Assembly: GCA_020628425.1 (NCBI GenBank)
Contig: JAHDEZ010000013.1
Location: 1-57,982 of the forward strand
From: Hellea sp.
GTDB lineage: Bacteria; Pseudomonadota; Alphaproteobacteria; Caulobacterales; Maricaulaceae
Reading direction: 5' to 3'
DNA: 57,982 nt
Numbering within the stretch: position 1 is the stretch's first letter; each line of letters starts with the position of its first letter. Positions 38,846 to 48,000 of the stretch are shown piece after piece. The notes beneath the pieces were generated by a model. That model worked only from the letters and a program-made list of their open reading frames with translations, was not told where the DNA came from and did no database searches. A program made the position numbers and the translations under genes.

Positions 38846-39634
38846 GTGTCCAACTCGACGAGATCTTATAAACGCCTGTCCTTTCAATCCAGCGAAAGGC
38901 CCGAGGCAAAACAGGCGTTAAAAACCCTCAAGTCGCGATATGGTAATTGCGACGCAACCGAAGCTGACGCTATTGTTGCACTGGGCGGTGACGGGTTCAT
39001 GCTGCAGACCATCCGGAGACATCGCACCTTATTGAAACGTGGCCTACCCATATATGGAATGAATAAAGGCACGATCGGCTTCTTAATGAACGCCTATGAG
39101 GAAAACGACCTGATAACCCGGATATCGTCTGCCAAGGAAGCCATCGTAAGCCCCTTGAAAATGACAGCAGAAGCGCCGGGCGGTATTTACGAAGAACTCG
39201 CCTTTAATGAGGTATCATTGTTTCGCTCTACCCGCCAGGCGGCCCACATAAAAATAGAAGTTGATGGGAAAGCTCGATTGGATATGCTGATTGCAGACGG
39301 CGTACTACTGGCGACGCCGGCCGGTTCAACAGCGTATAATTTGTCGGCACACGGCCCTGTCCTACCCTTGGGATCTGAGATTCTCGCTTTGACACCCATA
39401 AGCGCATTTCGTCCACGGCGTTGGCGAGGCGCGTTACTGAAATCAGGCGCAAAAGTTGTTTTCGAGAATCTGGACCCAAAAAAACGCCCCCTTAGCGCTA
39501 CGGCGGATGATCGAGAAATTCGCAATGTGACCCGCGTCGCCATAGAACGCGACAAAGATTCTGCAATAACACTATTGTTTGATGCCGACCATGCCTTGGA
39601 CGAAAAAATCTTAAGAGAACAATTCGCGACCTAA
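38846..39634 (+). CDS. nadK: NAD kinase
   Basis: A 262-residue NAD kinase, which phosphorylates NAD to NADP. The nucleotide motif ALGGDGFML, then NKGTIGFLMN, AFNEVSLFR and the catalytic-region motif TPAGSTAYNLSAHGPVLP are all present. The start is GTG 38846 with GGAGA seven bases upstream; an ATG inside would cut the first strand. It follows the cytochrome c gene by 58 bases on the same strand. Cytoplasmic. Confidence 0.95.
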   Translation: MSNSTRSYKRLSFQSSERPEAKQALKTLKSRYGNCDATEADAIVALGGDGFMLQTIRRHRTLLKRGLPIYGMNKGTIGFLMNAYEENDLITRISSAKEAIVSPLKMTAEAPGGIYEELAFNEVSLFRSTRQAAHIKIEVDGKARLDMLIADGVLLATPAGSTAYNLSAHGPVLPLGSEILALTPISAFRPRRWRGALLKSGAKVVFENLDPKKRPLSATADDREIRNVTRVAIERDKDSAITLLFDADHALDEKILREQFAT

Positions 39635-39642
39635 GCCGATTT

Positions 39643-40767
39643 TTACGCGGCCACCTTATCAGCAGCGTCCAACCTGTCCATGAGCCAGGCTTTATCGGGC
39701 TCCGGGATGTTGAACGGCAATGTCAGTGTTCTTTCCAGCATTAAGGTCTGAAAATAGTGGGCGTCATATTCGATGCCTGAGATTTCCAGATCCCGATAAA
39801 TTGCGCACCCCGCCCGGACTATTCTGGTACACAAATCATCTAAACCCGCCTGCTTGCAGAGTGAAGACAAACCCAATGGCCCCGTATCGAACAACATAAG
39901 TCCTGCTTTGTTTGACGAAATACCCGCCATAACCGCAAGGCTATGTTTCACAACAGACATTCGCCCTAAACCAATCGCACGTATTAAAAATGACGGACTC
40001 AGACGTCCCATTTGCGCCATGTGAAGCGAGAATTCCCGCAATTCTTTTTCAGACTGATTTTCGTGAATAAGCTCCATAGACGCTCGTTCACGTGCCCTGA
40101 CAGCTATATTGACAGCCTGCGCGCTCGAAAGCTCTGGCCGCCTGTCAAGAAATACAGCGGCCTCCTCGGACGCGATTGTAATGACTTTTTCCATCACACT
40201 GACAGGCAAATCTCGGCGGGAAATCATAGCCTCGCGGATGAGGTCATCGTTATAGTAAAATTCAAGAATATCTTCGGCCGTCTCGGCATCAATAATCGCA
40301 CCGTCATTGGCCGCGACAATGGCGACTGACCGGCTGTCACCATAACGCACGATGGCTTTCACCAAGTCGCCCGATACTTTTGGCCTTTTTGCGACAGCAA
40401 TAACCTTGGCCGCTGCCTGTGATTTTAGGATTTCAATTAAGTCGACATCTGTCAACACAGGAGAATTTTCCAACAAAGGTATTGCAATATTATCGACATC
40501 CGCCGCTAGGCGCATGGCGACCATATGTGGTAAATCCGGTGAATTTTTGAGCGTCACTGACAGAGCGCGTCTTACCATCTCCATGGCATCTTTCGCCATA
40601 AATTTAAGCAAATCATGTGCAAGCTGCAACTCTGATTCAGACAAAGGCGAATCGCGAAAGGTTCTGCAGATACGTTGAGCAGCATTGGCTCTACGTTCCG
40701 GATCGGCGTGCCGAACCAGAATTCGTATATCTTCCTCTCGTAGATGCTTAAGAGCAAGTTCGCCCAT
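39643..40767 (-). CDS. DUF2336 domain protein
   Basis: A 374-residue cytoplasmic protein of the DUF2336 family, found almost only in Alphaproteobacteria. It is all-helical with HEAT-like repetition (for example LVRHADPERRANAAQRICRTF, then EILKSQAAAKVIAVAKRP and AILRYGD-like units). No catalytic signature. I choose ATG 40767, which has GGAGG five bases upstream, rather than 40779. It converges on nadK and is divergent from a small ORF at 40891. Two near-CtrA sites lie in the shared upstream gap. Function unknown. Confidence 0.85.
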   Translation of the reverse strand: MGELALKHLREEDIRILVRHADPERRANAAQRICRTFRDSPLSESELQLAHDLLKFMAKDAMEMVRRALSVTLKNSPDLPHMVAMRLAADVDNIAIPLLENSPVLTDVDLIEILKSQAAAKVIAVAKRPKVSGDLVKAIVRYGDSRSVAIVAANDGAIIDAETAEDILEFYYNDDLIREAMISRRDLPVSVMEKVITIASEEAAVFLDRRPELSSAQAVNIAVRARERASMELIHENQSEKELREFSLHMAQMGRLSPSFLIRAIGLGRMSVVKHSLAVMAGISSNKAGLMLFDTGPLGLSSLCKQAGLDDLCTRIVRAGCAIYRDLEISGIEYDAHYFQTLMLERTLTLPFNIPEPDKAWLMDRLDAADKVAA

Positions 40768-40890
40768 GACTACCTCCAACCCTTAATTCTAAAGGGATAG
40801 GGTAAACGGTCACTTAAAATACGCTCAATCTTCTATTAATTTACAATTCAGCCAAAATCAGCTAAGAAGTCTCTAGAACTGGGGGATAGT

Positions 40891-41064
40891 TTGAACAACA
40901 AAGTTAATTTAGCAAGACATGACTCCGAAAATTTACTTGCGAGACTAGATACCAAGAGAACCGAGTCTCGCACAAAATTTTTAATCATGTCATCTGACCA
41001 GTCTAAATCGGAAGACGACGGTCTTACAATTCCTGATTTCAGGAAAGTTTTACAGGAAAGTTAA
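40891..41064 (+). CDS. possible 57-residue protein with TTG start
   Basis: A frame of 57 codons opening with TTG (product MNNKVNLARHDSENLLARL and so on, ending FRKVLQES), with a strong ribosome-binding site GGGGGA five bases before the TTG. The product is charged and hydrophilic with no signal or membrane segment; no family recognised. A 10-base direct repeat, CAGGAAAGTT, at 41040-41049 and 41053-41062 ends the gene. It is divergent from DUF2336, and its stop lies three bases from the 3' end of the antisense tRNA-His gene. The good ribosome-binding site is the main support. Confidence 0.45.
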   Translation: MNNKVNLARHDSENLLARLDTKRTESRTKFLIMSSDQSKSEDDGLTIPDFRKVLQES

Positions 41065-41067
41065 AAA

Positions 41068-41144
41068 TGGTACCGCCTCTTGGTCTCGAACCAAGGACCT
41101 CCGGTTCCACAAACCGGCGCTCTAACCAACTGAGCTAAGGCGGC
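41068..41144 (-). tRNA. tRNA-His (GTG)
   Basis: A complete cloverleaf read on the minus strand: acceptor GCCGCCT/AGGCGGT, D arm with GCTCAGTTGGTTAGAGC, anticodon stem CCGGT/ACCGG with loop TTGTGGA (anticodon GTG), T arm CTTGG-TTCGAGA-CCAAG, and an encoded CCA end. The discriminator base is A73, and the first pair is G1-U72. This differs from the G-1:C73 rule of most bacterial tRNA-His but agrees with the known variant of Alphaproteobacteria. Confidence 0.96.
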
Positions 41145-41220
41145 CCATACTCGTAGCGCGCCGCTTCTATACGATGCGACGCGCTGCTTCAAGCCGAATA
41201 ATGGCGTTTATAAAATTTAA

Positions 41221-42213
41221 TTACGACTTTTCGTCAGGCATCTTAATAGATTCCCACCCCTGACTACCCAGCTGCTCTTGATACTTGATGTATGTATGGA
41301 GTTCGCGGGCACGGGTTTCTGGAGACGGGTGTGTTGACATCCATTCAGGCGTCCGACTTGTATTTTCTGCGGCCATTTTTTCCCAAAGAGCCACCGCTTG
41401 ATATGGATCGTAACCGGCTTTGTACATGTATTTAGCGCCAAGTCGATCTGACTGCTTCTCGTGCTTGCGCGAGAACGGCAACACGACACCTAGTGTGAAG
41501 CCCATTCCAAGAGCCGCACTCAGCATTTGCGTATTTCTTTGAGCACCACGGACGCACTGCTCATATTCGCGCTGAATAGCATATGCTTCCGAACGCGGAA
41601 TTTCGGTCCGACCAGCAATACGGGCTCGACCTTGAGTTCGACACTTTTTCACTAGTTGCGACCCGGCCACTGCCGAACCGCCTTGCACAACGACCTGGCC
41701 TGCTAATTGTTGACTAACTCGTTCGGCTGCGTGCTTGCCAGTAACATGACCAACCTCGTGCCCCATAATAGCTGCGATCTGATCATCATTGCCTGCGAAA
41801 TCCATCATGCCTTTGTAGAAACCAACCCGGTTACCAGGCAACACAAATGCGTTTTTTGTATCTTTTTCAAAGACTGCATAATCCCAAGTCTCTTCTCCTT
41901 TATTGGCACCACGCGCGATGCGTGCACCGATATTAGCCAAACGCGATGTATAGCGCGGGTCGGTTGATGTTGGGATTTGTTGCTTGGCAGCCGCCCAGCT
42001 TTGAGCCGCCATCTGACTTAGTTGACCATCGCCGATCAGAAGGAACTGTTTCGATCCTGTTTCTGGATTAGTCGCACAACCCGCCAACGCACCGGGCGCT
42101 AACGTGATAGCTCCACCTGCGGCCAGAATTTGTAAAACATTTCTACGATGGAATAATTCTTTTTCGGCTTCGTCTAAAACTTCACCGTCGTGATGATGAT
42201 CATGTGTACACAT
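41221..42213 (-). CDS. M48 family metalloprotease lipoprotein
   Basis: A 330-residue Zn protease with HEVGH (His152, His156) in IMGHEVGHVTGKHA; a downstream zinc-ligand Glu is expected near EKQSDRLGA. The N-terminus is unusual: MCTHDHHHDGEVLDE, then HRRNVLQIL (twin-Arg-like), a hydrophobic stretch and a lipobox ALAGC. This suggests a Tat- or Sec-exported lipoprotein with a His-rich cytoplasmic head. GGAGG lies six bases before ATG 42213, favouring it over 42234. Related to the BepA/YfgC and LoiP group of envelope quality-control proteases. Confidence 0.9.
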   Translation of the reverse strand: MCTHDHHHDGEVLDEAEKELFHRRNVLQILAAGGAITLAPGALAGCATNPETGSKQFLLIGDGQLSQMAAQSWAAAKQQIPTSTDPRYTSRLANIGARIARGANKGEETWDYAVFEKDTKNAFVLPGNRVGFYKGMMDFAGNDDQIAAIMGHEVGHVTGKHAAERVSQQLAGQVVVQGGSAVAGSQLVKKCRTQGRARIAGRTEIPRSEAYAIQREYEQCVRGAQRNTQMLSAALGMGFTLGVVLPFSRKHEKQSDRLGAKYMYKAGYDPYQAVALWEKMAAENTSRTPEWMSTHPSPETRARELHTYIKYQEQLGSQGWESIKMPDEKS

Positions 42214-42375
42214 ATTAGTCCTCCAACCAATCAAGTGAAATATAAGCTAAAAACTCCTACATTAACAGACCATGAGTGTAGTAAAACTGCGAATATTACA
42301 GTCAAATAACTGTGAAAATTGACCAAGGTGACTTAATATCAAACAAGAGTGATTTGATTTTAAAACAGGTTCAAA

Positions 42376-45300
42376 ATGCGAAAGTTGTTTATATGGATAA
42401 CTGGAATTCTGGTGATTCTACTGCTGGCGGCCGTCATTATTCCGTTTTTGATACCGTCTTCAGTTTATAAGTCCGCTATCGAAAACCAATTGACCAGCCG
42501 CTTCGGTCGGCAAGTTACCATTGCCGGTGATGTCTACGTATCGCCTCTGCCAATTTTAAAAGTTCACACGGAGAATGTTCAAATCGATAATCCAGACGGA
42601 TTTACGTCGTCCCATTTTGCACAGATGGAATCACTGGCCGTTCGCGTCAAACTACTTCCTCTTATCTCACGTAAAGTTGAAATTTCCACATTCGAATTGG
42701 TTGAGCCCCGTATTTCGTTAGAAAAACTAGCAGATGGGAAAGTCAATTGGATCATGGGAGGCAGAGATGAAACGTCTCCTGTCGAGGGCCCATTCAGGCG
42801 CGACGGACGCTACGCTGATATCGAGGCGACAATCGGGAAATTTTCAATCTCCGACGGCTATGTCTCTTATGAGGACAGACTAAAAAAACACTCACATAGG
42901 TTGGAAGATGTCAATCTGAGCATGACGTTGTCAAGCTTGTCCCAGCCTGTGTCATTCGAAGGAAACCTCCTTATAAACGGCATTGCTGTTGATGCTGAAA
43001 TTGAGATGTCTACGCCCCGTTCATATCTCAACGGCAAAAAAACTCCTGTAACTTTTAATTTCACAACGATGCTCGGCAGTATCGATGCGAAAGGTCATTT
43101 TATCGAAAGCCCTGAAAATCACTTTAAGTTTGATGTAAAAGGTAAGCTTCTAGAACTTATCCAGTGGTCGGAGTATTTTGGATATTCTGAATATGGGAAA
43201 ATCATAGAAACGGTGAGCTTTTCTGGTCGCTTTGCCTTTGTTGGAACTGACATATCAGCTGAAAATGCAGATATCCGAATGGTTGGCGAAGATGTAGTCG
43301 CTTCCTTTAAAGGCGACATGGTTTTAGCGGAACAGCCGATTGCGAACGGGCGGTTGACGTTCCAGTCGTCAAATTTTTCCACCCTCGCCAAGACATTTGA
43401 CATAGGCGCACCCTATGCCTCCATCCTTGAAAACGTCGATTTAAATACGCAATTCAAATCTTCCGGAACAGGCCTGTATACGGACAACTTAATCGCAAAA
43501 ATATCCGGGCAAGACTTCAGCGGCTCTTTCGAAGGTAGCGCTAAAATGGATGACAGAGCCGAGCTTTCAGGGAAGTTTTCAACTGAAGTAACGTCTATGA
43601 GTTCTTTATTGAACACAATGGACTTTGAAAATTCGTCTCTTGCAATTGCCGAAAGACTTTCGGCAACAGGGACGCTCGAATTATCCGACAGCTCGACACT
43701 TATTAAAATCGAGAATTCTCAAACCGAAAGTCCAGAACTATCTACATCTTTTACTGGGACAATTGATCTTTCAGATGCAATAAATTTGACTGGAGATTTT
43801 ATTGCCGAAACAAAATCCGTCAGCGCAGTCGCACAAAAACTAGATATAAATCAAGCGAGTTTCGACGCCATTGGTGAACTCAATGCCAAAGGTCGTATTG
43901 AATATGACGGTGAGACAACGTACATAAATTTTGAGCGCGCTAACACCATAAGCGAGGATTTGATATCGCAATATGTCGGCTCGGTTTACCTAACTAGCAA
44001 TGATGTTAAGCTGACTGGTGAATTTGAAACATCCGTTTCAGATCTTGCCCGGCTCAATCAGAATATGGGTTCAGAATTAACTTATGCTGATGCAATTGGC
44101 TCCGTTGGCGCCACTGGCTCTATCAAAGGACAACTCGACGAATTAGCCATAAACGATTTGAGGTTAACACTGGAAAATGGTGAACTCAACGGCTCTTTCA
44201 TTGGAGATGCCACCTATCAAAACGGCCTTTCTTTGGCTGGAAAGTTGGAAACAGAAATACCATCGGCTCGGGTATTAACGAAATCAACCGTTGGAATTGA
44301 TCTACCCCGCAGTACAGCCAGCGGCGACATTTATGAGCGAATAAACATTTCAGGTGATATTTCCGGGACGCCTACGGAAATTCGGTTTACCACAGCAGAC
44401 TTAGCAATGGATGCAATAAGTGGTGATGGACAGCTCATTATTGACCTTTCCAAAAGCCGACCTGTATTGAATGGAAGCTTGGATTTAGCGCAGCTTGATC
44501 TTCGGCCTTATCTTGACGCCTATATGGCCTTGCCTCCCGGCGAGACGGGCCTCCAGCCTTGGAGTGAAGAGCCTTTCGATTTTACGGCGCTACGCCTGAT
44601 GGATGGCGAATACCTCCTAAAAACACCCGAAATTATAATAGGTCCACTGACCTTCGGACAAACCGACATAGACGCCAGTGTTGCCAACGGAATTTTGACG
44701 GCGCAACTTCCCAAGGTAAACCTGTATGGGGGGCTCGGTGTCATGACCGCGTCTTTGGACGCCTCCGGCCGTGTACCAAAAGTCAAACTGACAGTAACTT
44801 TAGAGGATATTCACTCCAATAAATTCCTTGCCTCTTTGGCCAACTTTACCCGATTAGAGGGGAACGCGCATACAGTTCTGGAACTTTCTGGAGAAGGCCG
44901 TTCACAGGCCGAAATTATGCGCTCGCTGAATGGTTTCGGAAACTTCGAAGTTCTCGGCGGCATCATCGAAGGCGTCGACTTATCAAAATTTCTTTCGGGC
45001 ATTGATGAGTCACTTGCACAGCGAGTATTACCTGACGGCATAGGTAAATCATATGCAACCAAATTTGATGATATGGTAGGGAAGTTCAAAATTCAGGACG
45101 GCGTCGTATCTATCGACAGCTTCGATATAAGAGCATTTGACGTTTTAGCGAGCGGCCAGGGAAAGCTCGACATTGGTCAACAATCGATGGACTTCAGCCT
45201 GCGTCCGCGTCTAACGGGAAGCAATGTTAGCGACCTAGGTAAATTTGGCATTCCTCTTCGATTTAAGGGGAATTGGGGAGCTGTTTCACCAGGGCCAGAC

Positions 45301-45660
45301 TTTGAACTATTGCAGGACATAGCCGTAGAAAAAGCAAAGCTAAGGGCCAAAGAAGAGATAACCGACCGGGTCGGCGGGGAGATAGGCGGCATACTAGATA
45401 ATGTTTTGGGGGGTAGTCCTACGCGAAATCGAGAAAGAGAAACGCCGCAAGACGCAACAATATCCGAACCTGCCAATACGCAACCAGAAATTCGCGAAGA
45501 CATCGAAGAACATCCATCTGAATTAACTCCTCCCGATGATCCCGTTTCGTCGGACACCCCCGAGATTGAAGACACAAATATGGAAGAGGAATCAATAGAG
45601 AAAAAGCTGTTAAACGAAGCACTTGACGGCATTTTAGGCAGCGGGAAGAATGACGACTAA
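42376..45660 (+). CDS. AsmA-family protein
   Basis: A 1094-residue AsmA-like protein: one N-terminal membrane segment (FIWITGILVILLLAAVIIPFLI, split), then a long beta-rich periplasmic body with repeated GxF/S-strand units, and the C-terminal AsmA signature region around LSGEGRSQAEIMRSLNGFG and DFSLRPRL. AsmA-like proteins are thought to carry phospholipid between inner and outer membranes or to influence outer-membrane assembly. The last 100 residues are acidic and disordered, ending LDGILGSGKNDD. It stands alone between the M48 protease (divergent) and phhA. Confidence 0.9.
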   Translation: MRKLFIWITGILVILLLAAVIIPFLIPSSVYKSAIENQLTSRFGRQVTIAGDVYVSPLPILKVHTENVQIDNPDGFTSSHFAQMESLAVRVKLLPLISRKVEISTFELVEPRISLEKLADGKVNWIMGGRDETSPVEGPFRRDGRYADIEATIGKFSISDGYVSYEDRLKKHSHRLEDVNLSMTLSSLSQPVSFEGNLLINGIAVDAEIEMSTPRSYLNGKKTPVTFNFTTMLGSIDAKGHFIESPENHFKFDVKGKLLELIQWSEYFGYSEYGKIIETVSFSGRFAFVGTDISAENADIRMVGEDVVASFKGDMVLAEQPIANGRLTFQSSNFSTLAKTFDIGAPYASILENVDLNTQFKSSGTGLYTDNLIAKISGQDFSGSFEGSAKMDDRAELSGKFSTEVTSMSSLLNTMDFENSSLAIAERLSATGTLELSDSSTLIKIENSQTESPELSTSFTGTIDLSDAINLTGDFIAETKSVSAVAQKLDINQASFDAIGELNAKGRIEYDGETTYINFERANTISEDLISQYVGSVYLTSNDVKLTGEFETSVSDLARLNQNMGSELTYADAIGSVGATGSIKGQLDELAINDLRLTLENGELNGSFIGDATYQNGLSLAGKLETEIPSARVLTKSTVGIDLPRSTASGDIYERINISGDISGTPTEIRFTTADLAMDAISGDGQLIIDLSKSRPVLNGSLDLAQLDLRPYLDAYMALPPGETGLQPWSEEPFDFTALRLMDGEYLLKTPEIIIGPLTFGQTDIDASVANGILTAQLPKVNLYGGLGVMTASLDASGRVPKVKLTVTLEDIHSNKFLASLANFTRLEGNAHTVLELSGEGRSQAEIMRSLNGFGNFEVLGGIIEGVDLSKFLSGIDESLAQRVLPDGIGKSYATKFDDMVGKFKIQDGVVSIDSFDIRAFDVLASGQGKLDIGQQSMDFSLRPRLTGSNVSDLGKFGIPLRFKGNWGAVSPGPDFELLQDIAVEKAKLRAKEEITDRVGGEIGGILDNVLGGSPTRNRERETPQDATISEPANTQPEIREDIEEHPSELTPPDDPVSSDTPEIEDTNMEEESIEKKLLNEALDGILGSGKNDD

Positions 45661-45704
45661 GAGTAAGTTGTTGCATCCAGAATGCGCACTCCACTCCAAT
45701 TGTA

Positions 45705-45723
45705 GGTTATCCTTCTAATAACC
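45705..45723. promoter_or_regulatory. inverted repeat upstream of phhA
   Basis: GGTTAT and ATAACC form a 6-bp inverted repeat with a 7-base spacer, in the 130-base gap between the AsmA gene and phhA. No T tract follows, so a terminator is less likely than a regulator site for phhA. Weak, because of the short arms. Confidence 0.3.
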
Positions 45724-45790
45724 TTGTATTTATGAGGAAGAATTTTTACGAATTCAGCATATATTTAGACTGTCTTCACAGGAGTCGAAT

Positions 45791-46669
45791 ATGGGCATCA
45801 ATGATCCTGTCATTGCAGAACAAACACCCGCCGCTGATTTTCAAATTGAACAGCGCTGGGAGAAATATACTGATGACGAGCACGCGGTTTGGAGAACGCT
45901 ATACGAAACCCAGATCCAAGTCCTCAAAAACAGGGCCGTTCCAGAATTCTATGATGGTCTAAAGGCCTTAAATTTGAACGAAGGCGGAATACCGGATTTT
46001 GCTCGCGTCAATGAAAAGCTGATGGACTTAACTGGATGGCAGGTAATTTCTGTTCCTCATTTAATTCCCGATGATGTTTTCTTTGAACATCTTGCTAACC
46101 GTCGTTTTCCTGCTGGCCGATTCATTCGCTCTCGGGAGCAGATGGATTATCTGCAAGAACCGGATATTTTCCATGATGTATTTGGTCATGTTCCACTCCT
46201 GACACAGCCAGTATTCGCTAATTATATGGAAGCTTATGGAAAGGGTGGTATTCGAGCCCTAAAGTGGGATTGCTTGAAAAATCTGGCGCGCCTCTATTGG
46301 TATACCGTTGAATTTGGTTTGATGAAGAGCAATGACGGTTTCAAAATCTACGGGGCTGGAATTGTATCATCTCGAACTGAAAGCGTATTCTGCATCGATG
46401 ACTCTTCACCCAATCGCCTACATTTTGATTTAGAACGCGTCATGGAAACTGATTACCGGATCGATGACTTTCAACAAGTCTACTTTGCTATCAATTCTTT
46501 TGAGGAGCTTTTTGACGTTACACAACAGGACTTTGCTCCAATTTACGACTACATGACCGGCAGCGATAAAGTGTATGGGCTGACAGAAATCGTCGACAGT
46601 GACAAAGTCTATCACAAAGGCACGCAGGCTTATGCCGATGCCGGCGGAAGATTTGCAAAAGCGTCTTAG
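45791..46669 (+). CDS. phhA: phenylalanine 4-monooxygenase
   Basis: A 292-residue pterin-dependent phenylalanine hydroxylase, converting phenylalanine to tyrosine. The iron ligands are His128 and His133 in HDVFGHVPLL and Glu174 in YTVEFGL. It consists of the catalytic domain alone, without a regulatory ACT domain, as usual for bacteria. AGGAG lies six bases upstream of ATG. A tyrosine degradation pathway would be expected elsewhere; a partner pterin dehydratase (PhhB) is not seen in the window. Its stop codon overlaps that of astB on the other strand (CTTAG). Confidence 0.96.
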   Translation: MGINDPVIAEQTPAADFQIEQRWEKYTDDEHAVWRTLYETQIQVLKNRAVPEFYDGLKALNLNEGGIPDFARVNEKLMDLTGWQVISVPHLIPDDVFFEHLANRRFPAGRFIRSREQMDYLQEPDIFHDVFGHVPLLTQPVFANYMEAYGKGGIRALKWDCLKNLARLYWYTVEFGLMKSNDGFKIYGAGIVSSRTESVFCIDDSSPNRLHFDLERVMETDYRIDDFQQVYFAINSFEELFDVTQQDFAPIYDYMTGSDKVYGLTEIVDSDKVYHKGTQAYADAGGRFAKAS

Positions 46670-48000
46670 GAAAAATCTCGCTGAAATGGATAGAATCCGG
46701 TTCCCAGATCCAGGATTTGGGTCAGTTCGTCCAAGGCTGTAAAACTTTCATCCATAAGATTTGGATCTGGCAGATCAGACGGCGACAAAGTTTCTCGATA
46801 GTGTTTTTCAGCCCAATGTTTAAGTGACGCATGAAGCGCACCGTCCATTTTCATTGTGGGCTTAACCTGTGCCCATTCCTTTTGAAGCATCGTAACCCGC
46901 AAACGCAAACAAGCCGGTCCACCTCCATTGCGCATTGATTGCCGAACATCCACGTATCGAACCTCGCCAATCGGGCCGTTTCCACAAACCAGCATCTCGC
47001 AATAATCGCGTGTTGACGGCATATCCCGCGTTTCCGTCGGTGCAATGAGGACTAACCTGTCGCTATCCGGGAATTGCACCAGCATGGAATTGAATAGATA
47101 TGACTTTATGACGTCATCAATAGGCACAGATTTCTCAGGAACTTCTACAAAGACCGGCTCAAACAATCCCGACGCCGCTTGCCTTATGTCATCCTGCAGC
47201 GTTCGTGTATCTTCAAAAGCCAACTCATGATAAAATAAAGTCTCCTTGGCTCCGACACACACCACATCATTATGAAAGGCACCAGCGTCAATAACTGCTC
47301 GGGATTGCCTCGCAAAAACCGTATGCCCCGGCCGTAAATTGTGGGCACGCGCAATGGCTTCGGCGGCTTCTTTGGTTTGTCTGGCCGGAAAGCCAGACGT
47401 CGGCGCCGCAAACCCATCGCGGCCATAGACAAATAATTCCACCCCCTGCTCTTCGCGATTGGCGCATAACCTCACATGGTTCGCCGCGCCCTCATCGGAA
47501 AATACAGATTGACCAGGCAAAGCGTGATGGACCTTTGCAAATGGGAAAGCTGATCCTAGTGCCCGTCCCGTTTGCTCATGTTCCAAACTGCGGTGCAACA
47601 TGGTCGACAAATTCGCAGGTGTGAGATGTAAGCGTCCATCTTCACAATCCGGCGAAGGACTGACCGTCGCCGCATTTGCCGCCCACATGCTGGATGCCGA
47701 AATGAGGTTTTTCATCAATCCCGGAACCTGTTTCCAACCTTGCTCGTATAGCTCTCGATCTGTTCCGGAAAACCCGAATTGTCGCAAATAAGGCAGGTAT
47801 GGCCGCTGTTGAGGGGGCAAAACCCCTTGCCACAAACCAGCAGAATGCATGGATAAAGCCTTATCCAACCCCTGAATAACGGCTTCCCTTGGGCGTGATG
47901 TCAGCCCGGAATTACTGGCTGACGCTATATTCCCATCGGACAGGCCACCGTAATTATGTGTAGGCCCAATTAGCCCGTCAAAATTAGCTTCATGCGCCAT
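46666..48000 (-). CDS. astB: N-succinylarginine dihydrolase
   Basis: A 444-residue AstB, which turns N2-succinylarginine into N2-succinylornithine plus two ammonia and CO2. The family hallmarks are visible: FDGLIGPTHNYGGLS at the start, GAFHNDVVCVG with a catalytic His, and RNGGGPACLRLRV with the nucleophile Cys near residue 370. It is the last gene of the AST operon. ATG 48000 overlaps the astD stop by one base (TAATG), so translation is coupled. Typical length. Confidence 0.97.
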   Translation of the reverse strand: MAHEANFDGLIGPTHNYGGLSDGNIASASNSGLTSRPREAVIQGLDKALSMHSAGLWQGVLPPQQRPYLPYLRQFGFSGTDRELYEQGWKQVPGLMKNLISASSMWAANAATVSPSPDCEDGRLHLTPANLSTMLHRSLEHEQTGRALGSAFPFAKVHHALPGQSVFSDEGAANHVRLCANREEQGVELFVYGRDGFAAPTSGFPARQTKEAAEAIARAHNLRPGHTVFARQSRAVIDAGAFHNDVVCVGAKETLFYHELAFEDTRTLQDDIRQAASGLFEPVFVEVPEKSVPIDDVIKSYLFNSMLVQFPDSDRLVLIAPTETRDMPSTRDYCEMLVCGNGPIGEVRYVDVRQSMRNGGGPACLRLRVTMLQKEWAQVKPTMKMDGALHASLKHWAEKHYRETLSPSDLPDPNLMDESFTALDELTQILDLGTGFYPFQRDFS

